12,107 nucleotides of DNA, from the NCBI GenBank assembly GCA_031270145.1, contig JAISYD010000318.1, positions 1-12,107 of the forward strand, read 5' to 3'. Positions 1 to 6,353 of the stretch are shown one piece after another. The DNA is from Planctomycetota bacterium (lineage in GTDB: Bacteria; Planctomycetota; SZUA-567). Under the pieces are notes generated by a model. That model made no database searches, was not told where the DNA came from, and worked only from the letters and a program-made list of their open reading frames with translations. The translations under genes and the position numbers were made by a program. Position 1 is the first letter of the stretch; each line of letters begins with the position of its first letter.

Positions 1-1053
1 GAAAATCTTGGCAAAAGCCTCGCCAAAGGGCGGTTTGGTCACTCCGCGCTGGGTGATGACGCCGCTAATCAGTTCGTGATCCGTGACGTCGAAGGCCGGA
101 TTGAAAACCTTCACGCCCCTGGGCGCCATGGATTTTTCATACCATAGGTCGGTGACCTCGCCAGCCGCCCTCTCCTCTATCTGGATGTCGCGACCGGTTG
201 GACAGTTCATATCAATGCTGGATGTTGGACCAAGAACATAAAATGGTATGCCGTAATGACGAGCCAGGATGGCCACGCCGGACGTCCCTATTTTATTGGC
301 GGCGTCGCCGTTGGCCGCCACCCGATCGCAACCGACCAGCACGGCCTGGATCCAGCCCTTGCGCATCACCGCGGCCGCCATATTATCGCAAATCAGGGTT
401 ACATCGATCCCGGCCCGCATGAGTTCAAAGGCGGTAAGCCGCGCCCCCTGCAGCAACGGCCTAGTCTCGTCGACGAAAACCTTAAAGGAATAACCCCGTT
501 CCTGGCCGATATATATAGGCGACAGGGCGGTTCCGTAACGACTGGCCGCCAACTGCCCGGCATTGCAATGGGTGAGAATGCCCATGCCGGGCGCGAGCAG
601 CGACAAGCCGTGTACGCCTATGGAACGGCACATAGCCGCATCCTCGGCCTGGATGGCTTTGGCCTCGGCCAGCAAGGAGGCCATCGTTTCCGCCCGACTT
701 GCCGCTTCCATGGCGTCGAGCCGCATCTCCATGCGGGACAGCGCGTAAAAGAGATTTACCGCCGTTGGCCTGGCCGAGGCCAATCGTTCTTTTGCCTTGA
801 GGAAATCCCTTCGCAAACCGGCGCTGTCGTCGGCGGTCGAGGCCGCGGCGGCCAGATAGACGCCAAACCCGGCGGCAATGCCGATGGCCGGCGCACCTCT
901 GACCCGGAGGTTTTTGATCGCCTCCCAAATTTCCTCCGTTTCCCGGAGGCGAATAATTCTGGTCTCATTAGGCAACAAGGTTTGATCGAGGAGCAGGAGT
1001 TCGCCTTTTTCCTCGTCCAGAACCACCGCCGCAAACCGTTCCATTTTATCCAT
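1..1053 (-). CDS. mtnA: S-methyl-5-thioribose-1-phosphate isomerase, 3' end cut by the window edge
   Basis: MtnA isomerises 5-methylthioribose-1-phosphate to 5-methylthioribulose-1-phosphate in the methionine salvage pathway, in the cytoplasm. The frame is open from the start to base 1, and the visible end (GVTKPPFGEAF) should lie close to the true C-terminus. Visible family motifs are VRGAPAIG near residue 51, LTHCNAG with the catalytic-type cysteine near 163, DETRPLLQGARLTAFEL, CDNMAA, and GCDRVAANGDAANKIGT with the catalytic-type aspartate near 243. I chose the ATG at 1053 because GGAG lies five bases upstream and the distance to VRGAPAIG fits the family. An in-frame ATG at 1080, one base after the hldA stop, would add nine residues. 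It is the last visible gene of the kinase-hldA-mtnA run and probably co-transcribed. The related eIF2B-like and ribose-1,5-bisphosphate isomerases are less likely given these motifs. Confidence 0.93.
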   Translation of the reverse strand, partial: MDKMERFAAVVLDEEKGELLLLDQTLLPNETRIIRLRETEEIWEAIKNLRVRGAPAIGIAAGFGVYLAAAASTADDSAGLRRDFLKAKERLASARPTAVNLFYALSRMEMRLDAMEAASRAETMASLLAEAKAIQAEDAAMCRSIGVHGLSLLAPGMGILTHCNAGQLAASRYGTALSPIYIGQERGYSFKVFVDETRPLLQGARLTAFELMRAGIDVTLICDNMAAAVMRKGWIQAVLVGCDRVAANGDAANKIGTSGVAILARHYGIPFYVLGPTSSIDMNCPTGRDIQIEERAAGEVTDLWYEKSMAPRGVKVFNPAFDVTDHELISGVITQRGVTKPPFGEAFAKIF

Positions 1054-1081
1054 GCCGTCTCCGGGAAAATTCCACGCCATC

Positions 1082-2074
1082 CTATTCCGCTTCATCTTCC
1101 GCTTTTTCCACCTCTTCGACCGTGGCCGAGGCGGCGCCAATCTTTCCCACCACCAATCCGGCCGCCAGGGATGCCAACCTGACCCCGGTCTCCAATCGAT
1201 CGCCGGTGGACAAAGCCGCGAGCATGGCGGCAAGGACGGTGTCGCCGGCCCCGGTGACGTCGAAAACCTCGCGCGCCCGCGAAGGCAGAAAGAACGATTC
1301 TCGTCCGGCGCCGTCCCGCCGCAGAAGCAGCATGCCCTTTTCGCTCAGGGTGACCAATAGGTTTTTGATGTCATGCCGAGCCATAAGGGCGCGGCCAGCC
1401 TCGGCCGCCGCAGTCTCGTCCGGGATGTCCATCCCAGCGGCCTCGGCCAATTCCTTGCGGTTGGGCTTCACCAGATCGGCTCCGGCGTATTTGCCGTAAT
1501 CCCTTCCCTTGGGATCCACCGCCACCGGCACGCCGGCCGCAGCCGACATGCGGATCGCCTCCCGGACAAGCGCCGGATTGACCACGCCCTTGGCGTAATC
1601 GGAAATGGCCACCCCGTCGGCGCCGGCAAGCAATTTGCCGAATCGTTCCGCCAGGCGGGAGTTCATGGCGTCCGACAGGGGAAACGTATCCTCCTCGTCG
1701 AAACGCACCACCTGCTGGATGCCGGCTATAACCCTGGTTTTAACGGTGGTGGGGCGGGAAGGATCTCGCAGAATGAAAAAGCCGGCGGCTTTGCGGTCAT
1801 TGGCGAGAAGATTTTCGAGAATCCCGGCGTTGGCGTCGTCGCCAACCACGCTCAGCAGCGTGGGGCAAAGTCCCAACGCCTCCAGGTTGTTCGCCACATT
1901 GCCGGCCCCGCCGAGAACAAGGACTTGGCGCCGCACATGAACCACCGGCACAGGCGCCTCGGGGGAAATCCTGGTGGCCGCGCCATAAACATAGCGATCC
2001 AGCATCACATCGCCCAGGCAGATCACCCGGACGCCCCTGGCCCTCGCCAGCAATTCGGACGCCGGTCCGGCCAT
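1082..2074 (-). CDS. hldA: D-glycero-beta-D-manno-heptose-7-phosphate kinase (HldA/RfaE domain I type)
   Basis: A PfkB-family sugar kinase of 330 residues that phosphorylates D-glycero-D-manno-heptose 7-phosphate at C1, an early cytoplasmic step to ADP-heptose for LPS inner core. The N-terminal signature GDVMLDRYVYG followed by TRISPEAPVPVV (about 21-45) is typical of the RfaE/HldE kinase domain. GGAGNVANN (55-63) is the substrate-side glycine motif, and DVTGAGDTVLAA carries the catalytic aspartate near 278. There is no fused nucleotidyltransferase domain, so this is the stand-alone HldA form; the HldC partner is not in the window. The ATG at 2074 is preferred because AGGAG lies nine bases upstream. 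The in-frame TTG at 2083 directly abuts that AGGAG and is a poor start. Five bases separate this start from the upstream kinase stop, so the two are probably translationally coupled. Confidence 0.92.
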   Translation of the reverse strand: MAGPASELLARARGVRVICLGDVMLDRYVYGAATRISPEAPVPVVHVRRQVLVLGGAGNVANNLEALGLCPTLLSVVGDDANAGILENLLANDRKAAGFFILRDPSRPTTVKTRVIAGIQQVVRFDEEDTFPLSDAMNSRLAERFGKLLAGADGVAISDYAKGVVNPALVREAIRMSAAAGVPVAVDPKGRDYGKYAGADLVKPNRKELAEAAGMDIPDETAAAEAGRALMARHDIKNLLVTLSEKGMLLLRRDGAGRESFFLPSRAREVFDVTGAGDTVLAAMLAALSTGDRLETGVRLASLAAGLVVGKIGAASATVEEVEKAEDEAE

Positions 2075-2079
2075 GCGCG

Positions 2080-3069
2080 TCAACTCCTGACGTCGTCATT
2101 CAGGGGGGTGTGTTTGGAGGTGGCGAAACTATGGCGCGGGAAAAGCTCCGCCGCATACTTCGCGAAAGAGGCTATGGTGGGACCGTAGCCGCGCGAATAC
2201 ATTTGATATTCGAGGTCGTAAACCATGTTGGTGGCGCTCTGGTAGCGTTGTATGGGGTTTTTCTGCAACGCCTTGTTGACAATCTTCACGATTTCCGGAG
2301 GCACGTCGCCGCGCTCCTTCACGAGGTCCGGGATTTCGGCCCGCTTGACCCGGTCCAGGGTTTCGTTGGTGTCGGCGCCGACATAGCCGTTGTTGCCGGT
2401 AAGAAGCTCGACGTAAACTATGCCCAGGGAGAACAAATCGCTCCTGGCGTCGGTGATGCGATAGTCGGCCTGTTCCGGGGACATATACTCGACCTTCCCC
2501 ATGAGCACCCGCTCCTCGTCCTGTTCCATATAGTTCCTGGCCTTGGCGATGCCGAAATCGGTGAGTTTGCACTCGCCCTCGGTGTTTATAAGGATATTCT
2601 TCGGGGAGACATCGCGGTGGACAATGTTCAAGGGGCGCCGCAAAACATCGGTTTTGGTATGGGCGTACTCCAACCCCCGGCAAATGCGGCTGACGATGAA
2701 GGTGGCTATGTCAAGGGGGATTTTGCGCTTCAGATCGTAATGCCGCATGAGAAACTGTTCCAGGTTGATGCCGTCGATATACTCCATAGCGATGAAGAAT
2801 CCCTCGTTGGTGCGGCCCAACTGGTAGATCTGCACAATATTGGGATGCACGAGGTTGCCGACCAGTTTGGCTTCGCCAATGAACATGTCGACGAATTCCT
2901 TGTTGTTGGTGTAGTGGGGGATGATGGTTTTCAGGGCCATGAGCTTGACGAAGCCCTCGGCCCCATGCTGCTCCACCTCGTAAACGCTTCCCATGCCGCC
3001 ATCGGCAATCTTGCGAATCACCTTGTAATAGTAGGAGCCCTCGATTACCCCTCCAACCGCCGCAGACAT
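2080..3069 (-). CDS. soluble Hanks-type serine/threonine protein kinase
   Basis: A 329-residue protein that is almost entirely one eukaryotic-like protein kinase domain. Visible elements are the glycine loop ADGGMGSVYE (22-31), the ATP-binding lysine in MALKTI (K47), a helix-C glutamate in GEAKLV (E66), the catalytic loop HRDVSPKN (D153), DFG in KLTDFGIAKA (D171), the activation-segment end SPEQ, and the F-helix DLFSLGIV. All catalytic residues are present, so it should be active. I see no transmembrane segment, PASTA, FHA or TPR region; about 50 residues follow the kinase core. It should therefore act in the cytoplasm with an unknown input. The ATG at 3069 is preferred over the TTG at 3084 because GGGAG sits five bases upstream of it. 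It is the first gene of a tight run with hldA and mtnA. Its substrate cannot be read from sequence. Confidence 0.93.
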   Translation of the reverse strand: MSAAVGGVIEGSYYYKVIRKIADGGMGSVYEVEQHGAEGFVKLMALKTIIPHYTNNKEFVDMFIGEAKLVGNLVHPNIVQIYQLGRTNEGFFIAMEYIDGINLEQFLMRHYDLKRKIPLDIATFIVSRICRGLEYAHTKTDVLRRPLNIVHRDVSPKNILINTEGECKLTDFGIAKARNYMEQDEERVLMGKVEYMSPEQADYRITDARSDLFSLGIVYVELLTGNNGYVGADTNETLDRVKRAEIPDLVKERGDVPPEIVKIVNKALQKNPIQRYQSATNMVYDLEYQMYSRGYGPTIASFAKYAAELFPRHSFATSKHTPLNDDVRS

Positions 3070-3093
3070 GCCATCTCCCTTCAATTCGGACGC

Positions 3094-3099
3094 ATTCTA
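3094..3099 (-). promoter_or_regulatory. candidate -10 box for the kinase-hldA-mtnA operon
   Basis: Read on the minus strand, TAGAAT matches the sigma-70 -10 consensus at five of six bases and lies 24 bases upstream of the kinase ATG. It would give a leader of roughly 18 bases. No good -35 hexamer lies 16-18 bases upstream (the best is about two of six), so the promoter would be weak or activator-dependent. This is a pattern match only. Confidence 0.35.
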
Positions 3100-3160
3100 T
3101 CTCAGCCGGTTGCGATTTGGACCGACAGGGAAATTTTAGCGATTTTCCGGCAGCATGGAA

Positions 3161-3181
3161 ACACTTTACTGGAAGAAGTGT
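3161..3181. repeat. short inverted repeat in the kinase/dehydrogenase intergenic region
   Basis: ACACTT (3161-3166) and AAGTGT (3176-3181) form a perfect 6-bp inverted repeat around nine bases. It lies in the 354-base gap between the divergent kinase and dehydrogenase genes, just upstream of a TTGACA at 3190. It could be an operator half-site pair, but arms of this length also arise by chance. A second hairpin, AACCGG/CCGGTT, lies at 3246-3262. I see no convincing gene in this gap. Confidence 0.25.
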
Positions 3182-3313
3182 CCACAGCCTTGACATTTTT
3201 GCTGTTATCGCTTTCAAAATTTAAGGTTACGGTTTGGCTTCCCGCAACCGGCCCGCCCGGTTCCGTTGAATTCCCTTGCGAGGCTCTGGTGGAAAGCCTG
3301 GCGGCATTGGCTA

Positions 3314-3341
3314 TTGCCCTTTGGGATCAAACCAATATAAT
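3314..3341 (+). promoter_or_regulatory. candidate sigma-70 promoter for the KduD-like dehydrogenase
   Basis: TTGCCC (3314-3319, four of six to the -35 consensus), a 16-base spacer, then a perfect TATAAT (3336-3341). Transcription would start near 3348, giving a leader of about 75 bases before the ATG at 3424. A second, weaker candidate begins with a perfect TTGACA at 3190-3195 but has only poor -10 matches near 3213-3220. Confidence 0.5.
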
Positions 3342-3423
3342 CGTCTCCACCGGAACGGATCGGGCGGAACGCGCCGGCGTTCTCCGGGACCATACAAGCA
3401 TCAGGCATGGATAGGAGATTGAT

Positions 3424-4197
3424 ATGGATATCGCCAAGGCTTTTTCACTAGCTGGCAAAACCGCTATCGTGACCGGGGCAGCCAAGACCACCGGACTTTG
3501 CTACGGCATGGCTACCGCCCTGCGCGACGCCGGCGCCAAGGTGGCATTGCTTGACGTTTCAGACGGCATATTCCCCTTGGCCGAGAGCCTGGGCGGGGCG
3601 GCCAACGGGTATTACGCCGTCAAGGCCGACCTCTGCGATCAGCCTTCGCGCGAGGCCGGCTTCGCCAAGGCGGTTGAAGCCCTGGGCGGACGCCTGGACA
3701 TCCTCCTGAACGGGGCCGGACTTCAACACCGGTGCGATGCCATTGACTTCCCGGCCGACAAATGGAACATTATAATCAACGTCAACCTCAGCGCCATGTT
3801 TTATATGTGCCAACTCGCGGCCCGAGTGATGCGGGAGCAAAAGGAAGGCGGCAAAATCATCAATATCGCCTCCATGACGTCGTTCATGGGCAGCAAGCGG
3901 ATTCCCGCCTACACAGCCAGCAAGGGCGGAGTCATGCAACTCACCAAGGCGTTGTCGAACGAATGGTGCGGACTGGGCATAAATGTGAACGCCATAGCCC
4001 CAGGCTATATGGACACCGAGCTTACAGCCAATATGATCCACACCGAACAGGGCAAGGCGCACACCGCCCGCATACCGGCCGGCCGCTGGGGCAAATCGGA
4101 GGATCTCCAGGGCGCCGTGGTTTTCCTGGCTTCGCCGGCCTCGGATTACGTAAGCGGCGCCATCCTGCCGGTGGACGGCGGCTATCTTGGCATGTGA
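3424..4197 (+). CDS. KduD-like SDR oxidoreductase (2-deoxy-D-gluconate 3-dehydrogenase / 5-keto-4-deoxyuronate-type)
   Basis: A 257-residue classical short-chain dehydrogenase that would oxidise or reduce a sugar-acid carbonyl with NAD(P) in the cytoplasm. It resembles KduD along its length: the start AFSLAGKTAIVTG, GGKIINIASM, YTASKGGVMQLT, NEW, INVNAIAPGYM, RIPAGRWG, and the end VFLASPASDYVSGAILPVDGGYLGM. The catalytic residues are present: S150, Y163 and K167 (YxxxK), with a candidate tetrad Asn near 121. The nucleotide-binding loop is unusual: T17-G18-AAKTTG-LCY-G28 is about two residues longer than the KduD loop, and the later NNAG motif reads NGAG. The start is well supported, with AGGAG at 3413-3417 six bases upstream. 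The gene stands alone and converges on the next gene. The substrate is inferred; other sugar or polyol SDRs are possible. Confidence 0.88.
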   Translation: MDIAKAFSLAGKTAIVTGAAKTTGLCYGMATALRDAGAKVALLDVSDGIFPLAESLGGAANGYYAVKADLCDQPSREAGFAKAVEALGGRLDILLNGAGLQHRCDAIDFPADKWNIIINVNLSAMFYMCQLAARVMREQKEGGKIINIASMTSFMGSKRIPAYTASKGGVMQLTKALSNEWCGLGINVNAIAPGYMDTELTANMIHTEQGKAHTARIPAGRWGKSEDLQGAVVFLASPASDYVSGAILPVDGGYLGM

Positions 4198-4228
4198 CCA
4201 ATAGCGGAGGCGAGGCAAAACCGCACGG

Positions 4229-5311
4229 TCAAAAATGCATGGTGGCCAACTCGTCCCGGACGGCGTGGCCGGCGCCATAAAGTTCGAAAATCACGTTCTC
4301 CATGCGCTCCCAGGTTTCATCCTTGGTCTGCTGATCGATCCAGATTCGCGGTTGCGGCCCGAAATAGGAGAGGAGGGAGGCGGCGCGCTTCAATTCCACC
4401 TGGCCGCGGGCCGTGGGTTTGGGAACGGGGGCGTTTCGGAGATCGTCCAGGCGCAACCTGCCGTCGGAACCGTTCTTGGCCAAGCGGTTGAAATAAAAAT
4501 CCAGCAGGCGGCTGTTCAAAAGGCAGGCGATATAACCAGCCTCCACCCCTTCCCCGGGAACAATGGAATAAACGTCGGTGCCGGCGGGTAGGCGGGAACG
4601 ATCCACGGTTGCGATCAGGGGCGGCCCGACCCGGCGGAGCAAAACTTTTTCCGCCACATCATATTCCTCCGGAAGCGGGAGGCGGAACAAGTGAAGCCGA
4701 TTCCAACTCAGATAGCTGGTCGGACGGCCGGACTGGAAACGCTCAATGGCGTCGGAGGTGATGGTGCCGCGCCAGCCGGATTCAGGCGGAGCCATGCGCC
4801 GATAGCGGTTCAACCGGGGCGAGGCGCCGGGATGGATGGAGGCGACGTCCCCCAATCGAATCAACCCGGCGCCGCCATAAAACACATCCAGCAGATTGAC
4901 GGGGATTTCCTCGGTGAGTTCCGAAACCGTCGGTATCCGGCTGCCGGCCAGACGGCGGGAGATTTTCCTTTCCCACAACCTGATCGGCCCGGAGGCCGGC
5001 AGACAGGCGTCGGCGCCGGCGTCAAGCATTTCCGCCAGGCGGCTTAATTTCTGTTCCGAGGTCACCACCAGCAGGGACGGGGGTTCACCCCACAAACGCC
5101 GTATTTCCCGGCAAAACCCGGCCATGGATGGCGCCTGGCGATTGTCGGCGTCGGCCAGGAGCATAATCGGGCGGTTGCGGCCGCGCCAAGCCCGGGGTGA
5201 AAAGGAGCGCCAGTCATCCAACATCGGCTCAAGGTTCATTTTCGCCAATAAACCGACGAGGGCGGGGACAACCTCCCGCCGCAAACCCAGAAGCAACGCC
5301 TTGTCAGCCAT
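4229..5311 (-). CDS. degenerate receiver domain fused to a TaqI-C/type I-like DNA target-recognition domain
   Basis: A 360-residue protein with two recognisable parts. Residues 1-122 look like a response-regulator receiver: an Asp-bearing strand RPIMLLADAD (47-56), LLVVTSEQ (80-87) and the strongly receiver-like EMLDAGADACLP (94-105). The acidic pair after strand 1 is missing, and the lysine of the usual K-P after the last strand is replaced by LPAS, so it is probably not phosphorylated normally. Residues about 148-300 resemble the C-terminal specificity domain of TaqI/Eco57I-type N6-adenine methyltransferases: IRLGDVASIHPG, a two-Arg strand KVLLRRVGPPLIATVD, DVYSIVP, YIACLLNSRLLDFYFNRL and LDDLRNAPVPKP. 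No methyltransferase motif (FxGxG, NPPY) is present. A helical tail ends the protein. The ATG at 5311 is preferred over a TTG at 5353. It lies downstream of lptB after 120 bases. The function is unknown; sequence-specific DNA binding is an inference. Confidence 0.72.
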   Translation of the reverse strand: MADKALLLGLRREVVPALVGLLAKMNLEPMLDDWRSFSPRAWRGRNRPIMLLADADNRQAPSMAGFCREIRRLWGEPPSLLVVTSEQKLSRLAEMLDAGADACLPASGPIRLWERKISRRLAGSRIPTVSELTEEIPVNLLDVFYGGAGLIRLGDVASIHPGASPRLNRYRRMAPPESGWRGTITSDAIERFQSGRPTSYLSWNRLHLFRLPLPEEYDVAEKVLLRRVGPPLIATVDRSRLPAGTDVYSIVPGEGVEAGYIACLLNSRLLDFYFNRLAKNGSDGRLRLDDLRNAPVPKPTARGQVELKRAASLLSYFGPQPRIWIDQQTKDETWERMENVIFELYGAGHAVRDELATMHF

Positions 5312-5334
5312 TATTCCGCATCCCTTCCCCGAAG

Positions 5335-5368
5335 ACAATTCCGGCGGCGGCAAGCAATCCGGAATTGT
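5335..5368. repeat. 10-bp inverted repeat in front of the receiver/target-recognition gene
   Basis: ACAATTCCGG (5335-5344) and CCGGAATTGT (5359-5368) are perfect complements around a 14-base loop. In the transcript of the minus-strand operon this hairpin would sit between the lptB stop and the Shine-Dalgarno of the next gene, ending about 23 bases before its ATG. No T run follows, so it is not a simple terminator. It could be an operator, a processing or stability hairpin, or part of a leader control. Confidence 0.5.
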
Positions 5369-5400
5369 TATCGGCCGCTTTCGGGGCGGAATTCAGACAT
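5368..5400 (-). CDS. possible 10-codon leader ORF upstream of the receiver/target-recognition gene
   Basis: Within the 120-base gap after lptB, a strong Shine-Dalgarno-like stretch (GGAAGGGGAGAG) precedes an ATG at 5400. This opens a 10-residue frame, MSEFRPESGR, ending in TAA at 5370-5368. The stop codon touches the first arm of the 10-bp inverted repeat. Peptide composition suggests no amino-acid-specific attenuation. It may be a leader peptide, a truncated remnant, or a chance ORF with a good ribosome site. Confidence 0.25.
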   Translation of the reverse strand: MSEFRPESGR

Positions 5401-5431
5401 AATGGCTCTCTCCCCTTCCACAAACGCGCAG

Positions 5432-6304
5432 TCAGGATTTGCCGTCTTCCATATTGGCCGCCTTGACGGCATCCTCCTCCCCGCGCAGGATCGCCTCCTT
5501 GGCGACGGAGCCGGTTTTCAGCACCGGCGCGTTCTTGAAGCGTTTCCTCACCTCCTCGCGCAAATGCCGGAACGCCTCGCCGTATTCGGCGAACTTGTCT
5601 CCCAGATAAAGGCGGCGGGCATCCTCGTCCTCCACCAAGTCCTGCGGCGTGCCGTGTTTGAGGACCTTGCCGTTTCTAATGATGTAAGCCCGATCAACAA
5701 TGGTGAAAGTCTCGAAGACATTGTGGTCGGTTATCAGGATGGCGATGCCCCGCTCATGCAGGCTAAAAATTATTTTCTGGATATCCTCGCACGCCTTGGG
5801 ATCCACGCCGCTGAACGGCTCGTCGAGAAGCAATATGCTTGGACTCGCCACCAGGGCCCGGCAAATTTCCAAACGCCGCCTCTCTCCCCCCGAAAGGGTG
5901 CTGGCGACGCTGCGCGACAGCCGGGACAGGTTCATGTCGCCCAATAGCTCGGCCAGGCGGGCGCGCCGGGCCGGTCGGGACAGGTTTTGGGTCTCCAGGA
6001 TGGACATGACGTTGTCCTCAACCGTCATGTTGCGAAAAATCGACGGCTCCTGGGAAAGATAGCCCATGCCGTGACGGGCCCGCCTATACATGGGAAGGCG
6101 GGTTATATCCTCGTTCATCAGCCTGACGTTTCCCGTCTCGGCCTTGATTATCCCCATGACTATGCGGAAGGTGGTGGTTTTGCCGGCCCCGTTGGGACCG
6201 AGGAGACCGACGATCTCTCCCGCCCCGACATGAAAATCTACGCCATCGACCACCCGGCGGTTGGCGTAGGACTTGGTGAGGCCTTTTATTTCCAGGAGCG
6301 GCAT
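5432..6304 (-). CDS. lptB: LptB-like ABC transporter ATP-binding protein with a C-terminal extension
   Basis: The cytoplasmic ATPase that, with LptFG, powers extraction of LPS from the inner membrane toward the outer membrane. The 290 residues contain Walker A GPNGAGKTT (36-44), a Q-loop in GYLSQEPSIF (Q85), the signature LSGGERRRLEI (137-147), Walker B SILLLDEPFSGVDP (156-169) and the switch histidine in LITDHNV (H194). The order and wording (SYANRRVVDGV, FRNMTVEDN, RRLYLGDKF) fit LptB closely. LptB usually ends soon after the LYLG motif near residue 240; here about 50 further mostly charged residues follow. It starts with ATG 49 bases after the FliG-like gene, with AAGGA seven bases upstream. 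No lptA, lptC, lptF or lptG is adjacent. A branched-chain amino-acid (LivG/F) ATPase is a less likely alternative. Confidence 0.88.
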   Translation of the reverse strand: MPLLEIKGLTKSYANRRVVDGVDFHVGAGEIVGLLGPNGAGKTTTFRIVMGIIKAETGNVRLMNEDITRLPMYRRARHGMGYLSQEPSIFRNMTVEDNVMSILETQNLSRPARRARLAELLGDMNLSRLSRSVASTLSGGERRRLEICRALVASPSILLLDEPFSGVDPKACEDIQKIIFSLHERGIAILITDHNVFETFTIVDRAYIIRNGKVLKHGTPQDLVEDEDARRLYLGDKFAEYGEAFRHLREEVRKRFKNAPVLKTGSVAKEAILRGEEDAVKAANMEDGKS

Positions 6305-6312
6305 CGCATTTT

Positions 6313-6325
6313 CCTTGCGGCAAGG
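6313..6325. promoter_or_regulatory. small hairpin overlapping the lptB ribosome binding site
   Basis: On the minus strand CCTTG-CCG-CAAGG forms a 5-bp stem with a 3-base loop. Its second arm contains most of the AAGGA Shine-Dalgarno of lptB. If it folds, it would lower lptB translation initiation. The stem is short, so the effect is uncertain. Confidence 0.3.
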
Positions 6326-6353
6326 GCTTTCGCCAGGCCCGGCCTAAGCGGAT

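Noticed and set aside
256..1182. 308-codon plus-strand reading frame
   Set aside because: It is antisense to mtnA, whose minus-strand frame stays open over the whole stretch and carries clear family motifs. The plus frame shows no family resemblance.
1373..2188. 271-codon plus-strand reading frame
   Set aside because: It is antisense to hldA, which has complete PfkB motifs. No independent support.
3214..3408. 64-codon minus-strand frame in the kinase/dehydrogenase gap
   Set aside because: It covers the plus-strand promoter candidate for the dehydrogenase, has no clear ribosome site and resembles no family.
2110..3414. 434-codon plus-strand reading frame
   Set aside because: It mirrors the Ser/Thr kinase gene on the other strand. 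Long antisense frames are common in GC-rich genes, and this one has no recognisable domain or ribosome site.
4198..4228. Possible bidirectional terminator between the convergent dehydrogenase and receiver/target-recognition genes
   Set aside because: Only a 4-bp GCGG/CCGC pairing is visible, with no T run on either strand.
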